Assembly (NCBI RefSeq): GCF_014650035.1
Contig: NZ_BMUE01000018.1
Span: forward strand, 25,186 to 89,185
DNA from: Streptomyces lucensis JCM 4490
GTDB taxonomy: Bacteria > Actinomycetota > Actinomycetes > Streptomycetales > Streptomycetaceae
Length of the DNA stretch: 64,000 bases
Reading direction: 5' to 3'
Shown here: one piece after another, positions 25,972 to 35,118 of the stretch
How positions within the stretch are numbered: the stretch's first letter is position 1
Layout of the letters: every line of letters starts with the position of its first letter
Position numbers and translations under genes: made by a program
Notes under the pieces: generated by a model
Database searches by the model: none
The model's input: only the letters and a program-made list of their open reading frames with translations
What the model was told of the DNA's origin: nothing

Positions 25972-27870
25972 TCATCCCCGCATGCCACTCCTCGACAGGG
26001 AGATCACGAGTGGCAGAACACCGAGGAACGCTGTCGCGTCCGCAGCGTTGCCTCGTCCCATCGAGGGGATCGTGATCGCGACGGCAGCGATGACCGTGCA
26101 GGCGATGATCGCCACCCGACGGACCATCGAGACCGGGCCAGGGGGATCCCTGAACAGGAAGAACGATCCGGCGACCAGGGCCACGAAGCCGAACGTCTGC
26201 ATCGCTATCGAGACAAGACTCGGTGAACCCTTCGCCAGAAGGCCGTCGCCTTCGCCGACACTGAGGGCGAACAACCCCGCGATCAGAGTCGCGAGCGCAC
26301 TCCAGAATCGCATGAGACCGGTGTTACGGGTCAGTGTCTCTTTCGGTGCGATCTCACGAGCGAGTAGTTGCACGGAAAGCCGCCCGTCGGCGAGCCATTC
26401 GGGTTTGTCAACGATACCGAGCTCCGTCAGGCCATAGAAGTACTTCGCGCTCGTACGTCTGTCGACGAGGCCGCCGTTCGTCCTGTCCGCGCAGACTTCC
26501 ACGAAGTCCCCCAGGAAGGCCTGGAAGGAATCACGCCGCAGCGAGTTCGGAGCGGCGTCCTCGTCCTCCACGCCGGTCACCTCGAACTCGAAGTGGGAGA
26601 GGGGGTTCGAAGTGCCGGGGTGCCGGTAGGTGACGCGGTCGTACTTCACCTTGGCGATTCTGTTCCTGAAGTCCGGCACGGAGAACACGTCGATTCCGCT
26701 GGCACGGTCGACGATCCAGGAAGACCGGCTTACATCCACTTCGAGGCTTTCCTGGAGGCCCGATTCGACGAGTGACTCCCGAAGGTGCCCGAAATCGGCC
26801 GGGGCTTCCACCCGTGAAAGCCCGCGAATACCGGACAGCCAGCCCCGGATCGCGGACCACGCCTCTTCGAGGTCACTTGACGACCGCACCACTATTTCTT
26901 GCTGCATGGCCGTTCCGTACCGCTGCTCTCCGCGCTCCTTCAGGCGCCGGAAGGTGTACTCCTCGGTGTCCTGCTCCCGACGGAGTCGCAGGTACCAGCC
27001 CAGTTTGAAGAGTTCGTACTTCTTCGTGTCGAAATAGACGTCGGCGATACGGCGATCCGCCAGCCGGTGGAACCTGTACCCCCGAACGAACTCACCGGAG
27101 CCGTCGATCTGGGCAGCGACATTGTCGTAACTCGCGATGTCCTGCAGGGTCACCTTGGCCTCGAGCTTGTCGCGGAGATGCTGCGAAGCGTGATGAATCA
27201 GCGCCTGCTGGAACTTGGAGTTGCGCACATCGCGCGCGTTGAAACGCTCCTTGATGTGGCGCCGTATCTCCGCCAGCTTCGCGGCCTGTGCGGGATCGTA
27301 GATCTCGACCTCGATCCTCCCCTCACGCACACTCCCCTGCACGGCGTCGAGGTACTCGGTCTCGTCGATGGCAAGCTCCGCGACGTCTCCGCTCGCATCG
27401 ACGACCTTCCAGACATCCCGGCTCGTCCTCACAGGATAGGTGTTGACGAGATCGAGTCGGCGCAACGCCGCGATGGCACCATGTCGATGGACGAGGCTTT
27501 CGACAGTGCAGGGAGGGACGGGAATGATCCCCTCACCGCACAGTATGGCCACGATTCGATCGAGTACCTCGACCAGGGTCCCATCCTGCGGATTCTCCAA
27601 CTCCTCGCGATGGGTGGCCGAACTCCCTCCGCTTGCCGGCTGCGGCCGCTTCAACGTCACGGAGATACCGGCATTCTTTTCCCGTACACGCAGGGACCAG
27701 TTTCGTGAGTTGATTTCACCGTTGACGTCGAAATACGTGTCGAGGTTGGACACTTTCCGCAGATAGGAGACGGTGAAGTTCCCCAGAGAGGCGTCGTTCC
27801 GCAGACTCTCGGTGATCACCGAGATGCTTCCGACCGGAACCTCGAATTTCTGTTCTATCTCGGTGCCCAC
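25972..27870 (-). CDS. Tandem CYTH-domain membrane protein, function unknown
   Basis: The 632-residue protein carries two CYTH (triphosphate tunnel) modules and a C-terminal membrane region. Module 1 (about residues 3-200) has the hallmark EIEQK (ExExK), then DTYFDVNG, SLRVREK, VTLKRP, a LAIDETEY strand and IEVEIYD. Module 2 (about 230-460) has DVYFDTKK, WYLRLRRE, YTFRRLK and EFEVTG, but its first strand has EAKVTL instead of ExExK. Four hydrophobic segments lie near 521-538, 553-573, 583-601 and 612-626. CYTH enzymes bind triphosphates (adenylate cyclase CyaB, thiamine triphosphatase, inorganic triphosphatase), and the related VTC domain makes polyphosphate. GTG 27870, behind GGGGGGC, is preferred to a TTG at 27897. 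Codon use is less GC-biased than its neighbours. Confidence 0.8.
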   Translation of the reverse strand: MGTEIEQKFEVPVGSISVITESLRNDASLGNFTVSYLRKVSNLDTYFDVNGEINSRNWSLRVREKNAGISVTLKRPQPASGGSSATHREELENPQDGTLVEVLDRIVAILCGEGIIPVPPCTVESLVHRHGAIAALRRLDLVNTYPVRTSRDVWKVVDASGDVAELAIDETEYLDAVQGSVREGRIEVEIYDPAQAAKLAEIRRHIKERFNARDVRNSKFQQALIHHASQHLRDKLEAKVTLQDIASYDNVAAQIDGSGEFVRGYRFHRLADRRIADVYFDTKKYELFKLGWYLRLRREQDTEEYTFRRLKERGEQRYGTAMQQEIVVRSSSDLEEAWSAIRGWLSGIRGLSRVEAPADFGHLRESLVESGLQESLEVDVSRSSWIVDRASGIDVFSVPDFRNRIAKVKYDRVTYRHPGTSNPLSHFEFEVTGVEDEDAAPNSLRRDSFQAFLGDFVEVCADRTNGGLVDRRTSAKYFYGLTELGIVDKPEWLADGRLSVQLLAREIAPKETLTRNTGLMRFWSALATLIAGLFALSVGEGDGLLAKGSPSLVSIAMQTFGFVALVAGSFFLFRDPPGPVSMVRRVAIIACTVIAAVAITIPSMGRGNAADATAFLGVLPLVISLSRSGMRG

Positions 27871-27979
27871 TATCGCCCCCCGACGACGGCCGAACAAGGA
27901 GACGGAGCCTACTGCAAAAATTCTCGGCCGTACATACCGGGCGAACGGTCATATTACCGCTGTCACGGAGACCCGTACC

Positions 27980-28018
27980 CGACGGCCCCTGTCCTGGTTG
28001 ACCGTCCAGGGGCCGTCG
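27980..28018 (-). terminator. Terminator hairpin after the secreted repeat protein gene
   Basis: CGACGGCCCCTG at 27980-27991 is exactly complementary to CAGGGGCCGTCG at 28007-28018. The 12-bp stem lies about 20 bp beyond the stop of the secreted protein gene and before the CYTH gene, so it likely separates their transcripts. Confidence 0.82.
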
Positions 28019-28038
28019 GTCACCGGGGACTTCCCACG

Positions 28039-28752
28039 TCAGGGCTGGGGGCTCACCGCCGTCCACTGGGACTGCGGTGTCGTCCCCTGCGCCGGGGCGG
28101 GGCATACGAGAGTGGTGCCGTTGGCCGCGCAGCGCAGCGTGTAGACCGAGCCGCCCTGAGTGATGATCTTGTAGAAGGCGTCACTGCCCTGGGCGTCGAC
28201 CGAGACACCACAGACCGGGGAGTCGGTGGGGTAGCCGGCGATCGTGCTGAGATCGATCCAGCCGGCCGCGTTGGCCGGGCCCGAGACGATGTTCGGGTTG
28301 TCGGGGTTGATGTTGGTGTTGGGGCGCCTGCCGGCGTACGGCACCCCGTCGGCCAGGGCGGCGAGGAACTGCTCATTGCCGTTCGGCTTCGTCGAGTCGA
28401 CGCCGGTGCCGCACGCCGTCGCGGTCGCGGTCACCGTCGCGGTCGCCGTGGTGGTCGCGGTCGCCGTGGTCGTCGCGGTCACCGTCGCCGTTGCGGTCGC
28501 CGTCTTCGTGACCGTGACGGTGGGCTTCGGGTGACGGGTGCCGTCGCAGCCGCCACCCGCCCGCTGGTGAAGCCTGTCGGAATCGTCGTGGCGGCAGCCG
28601 GAATCGGCGGCGTACGCCACTCCCGCCTGGGACGTCACGCCGACGGCCACCGCCACCGCGGGGGTCCCCACCGCGACCGTCACCGCGGTCGTGATCGCCG
28701 CGAGTCTGCGGACCCTGCTGGATCCGCCGTGTGCCCTGTTCTCATGACCCAT
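28039..28752 (-). CDS. Secreted protein with Thr/Val/Ala repeat linker
   Basis: The 237-residue exported protein has a signal peptide (basic start, then VAVGTPAVAVAVGVTSQAG and AYAA cleavage). A short Cys/His-rich region follows. About 36 residues then alternate T with V or A (TVTVTKTATATATVTATT and on). The C-terminal domain has four Cys residues (CGTG, VCGVS, LRCAANG, LVCPAPA) and an N/G-rich opening. ATG 28752 has AAGGAG 7 nt upstream. The repeat is probably an extended, possibly glycosylated stalk. I do not recognise the C-terminal domain. It lies between the CYTH gene and the P450 gene, all on the minus strand. Confidence 0.75.
   Translation of the reverse strand: MGHENRAHGGSSRVRRLAAITTAVTVAVGTPAVAVAVGVTSQAGVAYAADSGCRHDDSDRLHQRAGGGCDGTRHPKPTVTVTKTATATATVTATTTATATTTATATVTATATACGTGVDSTKPNGNEQFLAALADGVPYAGRRPNTNINPDNPNIVSGPANAAGWIDLSTIAGYPTDSPVCGVSVDAQGSDAFYKIITQGGSVYTLRCAANGTTLVCPAPAQGTTPQSQWTAVSPQP
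28418..28528. repeat. GTCGCGGTC/GTCGCCGTG short tandem repeat
   Basis: About 110 bp built from GTCGCGGTC, GTCGCCGTG and ACCGTCGCC units encodes the T/V/A stalk of the secreted protein. Copies are imperfect but in frame (multiples of 3), so length changes would preserve reading. Confidence 0.8.
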
Positions 28753-28958
28753 ATGGATGCTCCTTGTCCTTGAGGCCCGAGTGGTTCCCGAGGCCACATG
28801 CGGAGCTTGACCTGGGCACGTCGAAGCATCGGTACGATGATGATGAAACACGCTTGCAGATCAATAAATCGGACTAACGAGGGCCTTCCGGACGAACATC
28901 CAGGGCCTTCCCGGGCGGTTCAGCGCGGCGTGGGCTCCTTGGTCCCCGGCCCCCGCCG

Positions 28959-30185
28959 TCACCACGTCACGGGCAGCGTCCTCGGCCCGCGGATCAGGCC
29001 CTGGCGCTGGAACTCGACCTCCTCGGGCGGTACGGCCAGCCTGATGCCCGGGAAGCGCGCGAGTACGGCGCCGATCATGACCTCGGCCTCCATGCGGGCC
29101 ATGATGGCGGCCAGACAGTGGTGCGGTCCGTGCCCGAACGCCAGGTGGGGGCCGTCCTCGCGGTCGAAGTCGAGGGCGTCGGGGTCGGGGAAGACGTCGG
29201 GGTCCCGGTTGGCGGCGACGTACGCGTTGTAGATCACGTCGCCGGCCCGGACCAGATGTCCGCCGACCTCGACGTCCTCGACGGCGACCCGGGGGATGCC
29301 GACGCCGTTGCGGTGGGGGACGTAGCGGAACAGTTCGTCCACCGCCCGGGGCAGCAGTTCCGGCTCGCGGCGCAGCCGGTCCAGGTGTCCGGGGTGGGTC
29401 AGCAGCGCGTACATCATCGAACCGCTGTTGTTGCGGACCGCGTGCCCGCCGCTGACCTGGATCGCGGTGGCCAGGGAGACCGCCTCGTCGTCGGTGATCT
29501 CGCCCGCCGCGGCGGCCTGTGCCAGCACCCCGGCCAGGTCCTCGCGGGGGTCCTCGCGGCGCTGCTGGAGCAGTTCGACGATGCGGGCCCGGGTGGCCTG
29601 GGCGGCCTCCTTGGCCCGCTCCTTCGACTCGGCGCCCGCCGACAGCAGGGCCTCACCGGTGGCCGCCCAGCGGTGCCAGTCCTTCTCCTCGACGCCCAGG
29701 AAGTCGCGGATCACGGCGATCGGGAAGGGGCCGTGCAGGTGTTCCATGAGGTCGGCCGGTGCGCCGGCGCGTGCCATGCCGTCGAGCAGTTCGGCGGCCC
29801 TGCGCTCGGCCAGCGGCCTCAGGCGCTGCATGCTCCTGCCGGTGAACGCCCGGGCGACGACCCGGCGCAGCCGGTTGTGCCGGGGCGGGTCGATGTACTG
29901 CAGGCCGGCCGTCTGCGAGGCCACCGGCACCGGACGCATGGTGGTGACGTCGCGGCCGACGACCTGCTCGCGGGAGAAGCGCGGGTCGGAGGTGACGAAC
30001 CGGACGTCCTCGTACCGGGTGACCAGCCAGGCCTGTCCGGCACCGTGCGGCAGCTTGATCCGGGTGACCGGCTCGTCTCGCAGCAGCCCGTCCAGGAACG
30101 GGTCGGGGTCGAGCGCGGGCAGGTCGTCGACGGGCCAGAACCGCACCGGCGGGTCGGGCGGGGCGGGGGCTGGGTCGAGGGGCAT
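28959..30185 (-). CDS. Cytochrome P450
   Basis: This 408-residue haem monooxygenase is of bacterial class I size. The haem loop is FGHGPHHCLA with the axial Cys, and the ExxR motif is DELFRYV. The K-helix region and the PDALDFDRED approach are normal. The I-helix (IQVSGGHAVRNNSG) lacks the usual Gly-x-[Asp/Glu]-Thr pattern, so oxygen activation may use another residue or the enzyme may do an unusual reaction. ATG 30185 is preferred to GTG 30191 because AGGGAG lies 7 nt before it. No ferredoxin or reductase gene is adjacent. Substrate is unknown; the gene stands alone before a strong terminator. Confidence 0.92.
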   Translation of the reverse strand: MPLDPAPAPPDPPVRFWPVDDLPALDPDPFLDGLLRDEPVTRIKLPHGAGQAWLVTRYEDVRFVTSDPRFSREQVVGRDVTTMRPVPVASQTAGLQYIDPPRHNRLRRVVARAFTGRSMQRLRPLAERRAAELLDGMARAGAPADLMEHLHGPFPIAVIRDFLGVEEKDWHRWAATGEALLSAGAESKERAKEAAQATRARIVELLQQRREDPREDLAGVLAQAAAAGEITDDEAVSLATAIQVSGGHAVRNNSGSMMYALLTHPGHLDRLRREPELLPRAVDELFRYVPHRNGVGIPRVAVEDVEVGGHLVRAGDVIYNAYVAANRDPDVFPDPDALDFDREDGPHLAFGHGPHHCLAAIMARMEAEVMIGAVLARFPGIRLAVPPEEVEFQRQGLIRGPRTLPVTW

Positions 30186-30336
30186 CGGCACACTCCCTGC
30201 GGTGGCGAAGGCGGGGCGGCGGCGGACTCGCCGTCCTCTCAGGGAGTCTGCCGCCGACCGCCTCCGCCCGCCGATTTGTGCTGCGGCATCCGGGTGCGGC
30301 GGGTGCTGGGCCGGGGCGCGTCCGGAACACGGCGGC

Positions 30337-30368
30337 GGGCCCCCGTCCTGCGGTCAGGACGGGGGCCC
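30337..30368. terminator. Strong hairpin, 14-bp perfect stem, CGGT loop
   Basis: 30337-30350 (GGGCCCCCGTCCTG) pairs exactly with 30355-30368 around a 4-nt loop, with further pairing outside (ACACGGC and GCCGTGT). It lies 22 bp below the cdsA stop and about 150 bp above the P450 start, so it ends the rpsB-cdsA block. Confidence 0.88.
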
Positions 30369-30390
30369 GTGAAGCCGTGTGCCGCTCGGC

Positions 30391-31527
30391 TCACGTGGAG
30401 CCGACGAAGATCACCATCAGCAGCCAGACAACCGGCGCCGTGGGCAGCAGCGAGTCCAGTCGGTCCATGATGCCGCCGTGGCCGGGAAGCAGGGTGCCCA
30501 TGTCCTTGATGCCCAGGTCCCGCTTGATCATGGACTCCCCGAGGTCGCCCAGCGTGGCGCTGGCCGCGACCGCGAGGCCCAGCAGCAGACCTTGCCACCA
30601 GGTGCCGTCGTCGATCAGGAACTGCATGCACAACGCGCCCGCGACCATGGCGAACAGCACCGCGCCGAGCAGGCCCTCGCGGGTCTTGCCGGGGCTGATG
30701 CGCGGGGCGAGCTTGTGCTTGCCGAAGCGCCAGCCGACCGCGTACGCGCCCGTGTCGCTGACGACGGTCAGGAGCAGGAAGGTGAGGACCCGCCAGGGAC
30801 CGTCGTCGGCGGTGAGCATCATCGCGACGAACGTGGCGAGGAACGGCACGTAGAACGCCGCGAAGACACCGGCCGTGACGTCCTTGAGGTAGCCCTCCGG
30901 TGGCTCGGTCATGCGCCAGACCAGCGTGGCCAGGGCCGTCAGGGCCATGGCGACCCACGCCCCCTCGGCGCCGCGCACGTACCCGGCGACCACCATCGCG
31001 GCACCGCCGAGCGCCAGCGGCACGAGCGGCGCCTTGATGCCCTTGCGCTCCCGCAGCCTGCTGGTCAGCTCCCACAGGCCGACGACGACGGCGACCGCTA
31101 TGACGCCGACGAAGACGGCCTTGACGACGAACAGCGACGCGACGATCACCACACCGAGTCCGACGCCGACCCCTATGGCCGCGCTCAGGTCACGGCCCGC
31201 GCTCTTCTTCGGCGGCGCCGGCGGCGGCTGCGGGGCGTCGGGCATGGGCTCCGGATTCTGGGTCACGGCCGGGGCGGGCCGGTCCTGGAAGGTGTCGTCT
31301 CGGAACAGGGGGCCGCCCAGCCGAGCGGCCCCCCGGTCGTCGTCCTGGTCTGCGCCGTACGAGGGTGGGTCGGGCACGATGGGCATGGGGCGAGTGTGCT
31401 GCGCCTCAGGCGCATCGTATGCGGGACCCGCCGTGGCGGCCCCCTGGACAGGTCCACCCTCGGTGGACCCCCAGTACCCGGCCTGCCCCACCAGTGGCGG
31501 CGACGCCCCCCAGGAAGAGTCGCTCAT
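30391..31527 (-). CDS. cdsA: Phosphatidate cytidylyltransferase
   Basis: This membrane enzyme makes CDP-diacylglycerol from phosphatidate and CTP, the branch point to all phospholipids. The 378-residue protein has about 110 Pro/Gly-rich N-terminal residues, longer than in E. coli CdsA, then about eight membrane helices. The family signature is in the last third: SPGKTREGLLGAV and IKRDLGIKDMGTLLPGHGG followed by IMDRLDSLL. ATG 31527 overlaps the frr stop by one base. It is the final gene of the frr-cdsA pair in the conserved rpsB-tsf-pyrH-frr-cdsA order. Confidence 0.93.
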   Translation of the reverse strand: MSDSSWGASPPLVGQAGYWGSTEGGPVQGAATAGPAYDAPEAQHTRPMPIVPDPPSYGADQDDDRGAARLGGPLFRDDTFQDRPAPAVTQNPEPMPDAPQPPPAPPKKSAGRDLSAAIGVGVGLGVVIVASLFVVKAVFVGVIAVAVVVGLWELTSRLRERKGIKAPLVPLALGGAAMVVAGYVRGAEGAWVAMALTALATLVWRMTEPPEGYLKDVTAGVFAAFYVPFLATFVAMMLTADDGPWRVLTFLLLTVVSDTGAYAVGWRFGKHKLAPRISPGKTREGLLGAVLFAMVAGALCMQFLIDDGTWWQGLLLGLAVAASATLGDLGESMIKRDLGIKDMGTLLPGHGGIMDRLDSLLPTAPVVWLLMVIFVGST

Positions 31528-32084
31528 CAGACTTCGAGCAGCTCCGCTTCCTTGTGCTTGAGAAGCTCGTCCACCTGGGCGACGTACTTCGCCGTCAGGT
31601 CGTCGAGTTCCTTCTCCGCACGGCGGCCCTCGTCCTCACCGACCTCGCCGTCCTTGATCAGCTTGTCGATGGCGTCCTTGGCCTTGCGGCGGACGGAGCG
31701 GATGGACACCTTGGCGTCCTCGCCCTTGCCCTTGGCGACCTTGATGTAGTCGCGGCGGCGCTCCTCGGTCAGCTCCGGGAACACCACCCGGATGATGTTG
31801 CCGTCGTTGCTGGGGTTGACGCCCAGGTCGGAGTCGCGGATCGCCTGCTCGATGTTGCGCAGCGCGCTCTTGTCGAACGGGGTCACGACCGCCATGCGCG
31901 GCTCCGGCACGGAGAACGAGGCCAGCTGGTTGATCGGCGTCGGGGCACCGTAGTAGTCGGCCACGATCTTGTTGAACATCGCCGGGTGCGCACGGCCGGT
32001 GCGGATCGCGGCGAAGTCCTCCTTGGCGACCACGACGGCCTTCTCCATCTTCTCCTCGGCCTCGAGGAGGGTCTCTTCGATCAC
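31527..32084 (-). CDS. frr: Ribosome recycling factor
   Basis: Frr splits post-termination ribosomes together with EF-G. From GTG 32084 the product is 185 residues, exactly the family length. AGGAG lies 6 nt upstream; the in-frame ATG far upstream adds a non-conserved extension and is rejected. Conserved motifs are [33 protein letters not shown] and [13 protein letters not shown]. The stop overlaps the cdsA start by one base. Between frr and pyrH there is a gap of about 180 bp. Confidence 0.94.
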   Translation of the reverse strand: MIEETLLEAEEKMEKAVVVAKEDFAAIRTGRAHPAMFNKIVADYYGAPTPINQLASFSVPEPRMAVVTPFDKSALRNIEQAIRDSDLGVNPSNDGNIIRVVFPELTEERRRDYIKVAKGKGEDAKVSIRSVRRKAKDAIDKLIKDGEVGEDEGRRAEKELDDLTAKYVAQVDELLKHKEAELLEV

Positions 32085-32265
32085 CACTTGCTCCTGCGTG
32101 TCTTGAGTAAGGCCCGGCTGCGGTTCCTCGTTCGGGGCGGCGGCCGGCTTCGTCGCGTCTTCTTCCTGCACGGTTCCCGACCGGCAGGACATTGTCCATC
32201 CCCCGGCCAGGGTGCGTCCCGTCCGTCCCCCGGACAGGTGTCGTACCCGGTGGCGGGGGCGCCGG

Positions 32266-33024
32266 TCAGTCCCGGCTGCCCTGGTCGCCCACCAGGGTGC
32301 CGATCTTCTCACCCTTGACGGCGCGGGCGATATTGCCCTCCGCGAGAAGCTCGAAGACGAGGATCGGGAGCTTGTTGTCGCGGCACAGCGTGATGGCGGT
32401 GGCGTCGGCGACCTTGAGGTCGCGGGTGATGACCTCGCCGTAGCCGAGGGCGTCGAACTTGACGGCGTCGGCGTTGGTCTTGGGGTCGGAGTCGTAGACC
32501 CCGTCCACCCCGTTCTTGCCCATGAGCAGCGCCTCGGCGTCGATCTCGAGGGCGCGCTGGGCGGCGGTGGTGTCGGTGGAGAAGTAGGGCATGCCCATAC
32601 CGGCGCCGAAGATGACCACGCGGCCCTTCTCCAGGTGCCGCACGGCGCGCAGCGGGATGTACGGCTCGGCGACCTGGCCCATGGTGATGGCGGTCTGCAC
32701 CCGGCTGTCGATGCCCTCCTTCTCCAGGAAGTCCTGGAGGGCGAGGCAGTTCATCACGGTGCCGAGCATGCCCATGTAGTCGGAGCGGGCGCGGTCCATG
32801 CCGCGCTGCTGGAGTTCGGCGCCGCGGAAGAAGTTGCCGCCGCCGATGACGACCGCGATCTCCGCTCCGTCGCGGACGACGGCGGCGATCTCGCGGGCGA
32901 TCTTGTGCACCACGTCCGGGTCGACTCCCAGGCCCCCGCCACCGGAGAAGGCCTCTCCGGACAGCTTCAGCAGAAACCGGCCGCGTACTTTGCCGTCGTC
33001 GCTCTTCTGGGCCTTGGTGGTCAT
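32266..33024 (-). CDS. pyrH: UMP kinase
   Basis: PyrH phosphorylates UMP to UDP in pyrimidine nucleotide synthesis. The 252-residue protein starts at ATG 33024 after GAGGCGGG. Motifs of the amino-acid kinase fold are [34 protein letters not shown] and [13 protein letters not shown]. Bacterial UMP kinases are hexamers regulated by GTP and UTP. The gene follows tsf after about 200 bp that includes a long hairpin. Confidence 0.95.
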   Translation of the reverse strand: MTTKAQKSDDGKVRGRFLLKLSGEAFSGGGGLGVDPDVVHKIAREIAAVVRDGAEIAVVIGGGNFFRGAELQQRGMDRARSDYMGMLGTVMNCLALQDFLEKEGIDSRVQTAITMGQVAEPYIPLRAVRHLEKGRVVIFGAGMGMPYFSTDTTAAQRALEIDAEALLMGKNGVDGVYDSDPKTNADAVKFDALGYGEVITRDLKVADATAITLCRDNKLPILVFELLAEGNIARAVKGEKIGTLVGDQGSRD

Positions 33025-33063
33025 GGAGATCCCGCCTCTTTCACGTGTTGCACATGCGAAGAA

Positions 33064-33111
33064 GGCCATTGCCGATGGGGTCGCTTTTCGCTCCCATGCG
33101 CGGCAATGGCC
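33064..33111 (-). terminator. Long inverted repeat between tsf and pyrH
   Basis: GGCCATTGCCG at 33064-33074 pairs exactly with CGGCAATGGCC at 33101-33111. Inner arms ATGGG and CCCAT extend the stem. It may end the rpsB-tsf transcript or act as an attenuator or processing site before pyrH, whose start lies 40 bp further on. No T tract follows. Confidence 0.7.
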
Positions 33112-33227
33112 TCCTCGTCAGATCTGCTGCCGTCCGCCCCACAGCCAAGTGTGGCGGCGTGCGCGGACGACTGCTGTCGACCCTATCGGGAATTCCCGCC
33201 GGGTCGCGCGTCGATCGCGGTACGGAC

Positions 33228-34064
33228 TCAGATGCCGACCTTGATGCGCGAGAAGCGCTTCAGGGTGACACCGGCCTCGTCCAGCACCTTCTGGACCGAC
33301 TTCTTGTTGTCGAGCGCGTACGGCTGGCCGAGCAGCGTGGCGTCCTTGAAGAAGCCGTTGACACGACCCTCGACGATCTTGGCGATCGCGGCCTCGGGCT
33401 TGCCCTCGGCGCGGGTGGTCTCCTCGGCGATGCGGCGCTCGGACTCGACGACCTCGGCCGGGACGTCCTCCTGGGAGAGGTACTTCGGCGCGAAGGCGGC
33501 GATGTGCTGGGCGATGCCCTTGGCGACCTCGGCGTTCGGCTTGTCGAACTCGACCAGGACACCGATCTGCGGGGGCAGGTCGGGCATGGTGCGGTGCATG
33601 TAGGCCAGGACGTAGCCGTCGGAGAACTGCGCGAAGCGGTCCAGGACGATCTTCTCGCCGAGGTTGGCGTTGGCCTCGTCCACGTACGCCTGGACGGTCT
33701 TGCCGGCCTCGATCTCGGAGGCGAGCAGCGCCTCGAGGTCGGCCGGGTTCGTCTTGGCGACGTGCTCGGCGATGGCCTGGGCCACGGCCTGGAACTTCTC
33801 GCCCTTGGCGACGAAGTCCGTCTCGCACTTCAGCTCGACGAGGACGCCGGAGGAGTTGTCGTCGGCGATGATGGAGACCACGGCGCCGTTCTCGGCGGAG
33901 CGGCCCTCGCGCTTGGCGACGCCCTTCTGGCCCTTGATGCGCAGGGCCTCGACGGCCTTGTCGACGTTGCCCTCGGCCTCGTCCAGCGCCTTCTTGCAGT
34001 CCATCATGCCGGCGCCCGTGAGCTCACGGAGCTTCTTGACGTCGGCGGCGGTGTAGTTCGCCAT
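33228..34064 (-). CDS. tsf: Elongation factor Ts
   Basis: EF-Ts exchanges GDP for GTP on EF-Tu. The 278-residue protein starts at ATG 34064 ([20 protein letters not shown]), with the N-terminal UBA-like domain. [15 protein letters not shown] and [14 protein letters not shown] are the EF-Tu contact region, and the core domains have the usual CETDFVAKG. It is downstream of rpsB, as in most bacteria, with about 150 bp between them including a hairpin. Confidence 0.95.
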   Translation of the reverse strand: MANYTAADVKKLRELTGAGMMDCKKALDEAEGNVDKAVEALRIKGQKGVAKREGRSAENGAVVSIIADDNSSGVLVELKCETDFVAKGEKFQAVAQAIAEHVAKTNPADLEALLASEIEAGKTVQAYVDEANANLGEKIVLDRFAQFSDGYVLAYMHRTMPDLPPQIGVLVEFDKPNAEVAKGIAQHIAAFAPKYLSQEDVPAEVVESERRIAEETTRAEGKPEAAIAKIVEGRVNGFFKDATLLGQPYALDNKKSVQKVLDEAGVTLKRFSRIKVGI

Positions 34065-34170
34065 GAGTCTGTGAGTCTTTCTCGAAGTCTGGGAGATCTT
34101 CAGATCCGCACGGTCCGTGATCCACATGTAGCCGCGGATCCCGTACGCGGTGCCGACCTACGGGTGAACA

Positions 34171-34201
34171 GCGGGGGCGGACTTGATGTCACCGCCCCCG
34201 C
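34171..34201 (-). terminator. Hairpin after rpsB
   Basis: GCGGGGGCGG at 34171-34180 pairs exactly with CCGCCCCCGC at 34192-34201 around an 11-nt loop. It lies just below the rpsB stop codon and ahead of tsf, where a partial terminator would set the S2/EF-Ts ratio. Confidence 0.75.
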
Positions 34202-34215
34202 CGTCAACGCTGACG

Positions 34216-35118
34216 TCAGGCCTGCTCGCCCTCGGCGGCCTTCTCGCCCTCGGCCGGGGCGGCCTCGGCGGCGGGGGCGGCCTCCGCGGCGGGGGCGGCC
34301 TCGGCGGCGGGGGCGGCCTCGGCAGCCGGAGCCTCGTCCTTCTTCTCACCCTCGAGCAGGTCGCGCTCCCACTCGGCGAGCGGCTCGGCGGCGGCGGCCT
34401 TCTCGCCCTTGTCGCCGGTGGCGACACGGGAGCGGGAGATGAGGCCCTCGGCGACGGCGTCGGCGATCACACGGGTGAGCAGGGTGACGGAGCGGATCGC
34501 GTCGTCGTTGCCCGGGATCTTGTAGTCGACCTCGTCGGGGTCGCAGTTGGTGTCGAGGATCGCGACGACCGGAATGTTGAGCTTCCGGGCCTCACCGACG
34601 GCGATGTGCTCCTTCTTGGTGTCCACGATCCAGACGGCGCTGGGCACCTTCTGCATCTCGCGGATACCACCGAGGGTCTTCTCCAGCTTGGCCTTCTCGC
34701 GGGAGAGGACCAGCAGCTCCTTCTTGGTCAGACCGGAGGACGCGACGTCCTCGAAGTCGATCTGCTCAAGCTCCTTCAGGCGCTGCAGACGCTTGTAGAC
34801 GGTCGAGAAGTTGGTGAGCATGCCGCCCAGCCAGCGCTGGTTGACGTAGGGCATGCCGACGCGGGTGGCCTGCTCGGCGATGGCCTCCTGCGCCTGCTTC
34901 TTCGTGCCGACGAACATGACCGTGCCGCCGTGGGCGACGGTCTCCTTGACGAACTCGTAGGCGCGGTCGATGTACGACAGCGACTGGAGCAGGTCGATGA
35001 TGTAGATGCCGTTGCGCTCGGTGAAGATGAAGCGCTTCATCTTCGGGTTCCAGCGACGGGTCTGGTGACCGAAGTGGACGCCGCTCTCCAGCAGCTCCCG
35101 CATCGTGACGACGGCCAT
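34216..35118 (-). CDS. rpsB: 30S ribosomal protein S2
   Basis: From ATG 35118 ([20 protein letters not shown]) the protein has 300 residues. The S2 core is complete: [33 protein letters not shown], and [23 protein letters not shown]. The C-terminal about 60 residues are an acidic Ala-rich tail with about four copies of EAAPAA, longer than in E. coli S2; such tails are usual in Streptomyces. S2 joins the 30S subunit late and recruits S1-type activity. The gene begins the block read towards cdsA. Confidence 0.95.
   Translation of the reverse strand: MAVVTMRELLESGVHFGHQTRRWNPKMKRFIFTERNGIYIIDLLQSLSYIDRAYEFVKETVAHGGTVMFVGTKKQAQEAIAEQATRVGMPYVNQRWLGGMLTNFSTVYKRLQRLKELEQIDFEDVASSGLTKKELLVLSREKAKLEKTLGGIREMQKVPSAVWIVDTKKEHIAVGEARKLNIPVVAILDTNCDPDEVDYKIPGNDDAIRSVTLLTRVIADAVAEGLISRSRVATGDKGEKAAAAEPLAEWERDLLEGEKKDEAPAAEAAPAAEAAPAAEAAPAAEAAPAEGEKAAEGEQA

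Noticed and set aside
28800-28880. Promoter-like TTGACC and AT-rich patch upstream of the secreted protein
   Set aside because: Spacing to the nearest -10-like hexamer is about 20 bp on the plus strand, where no gene follows.
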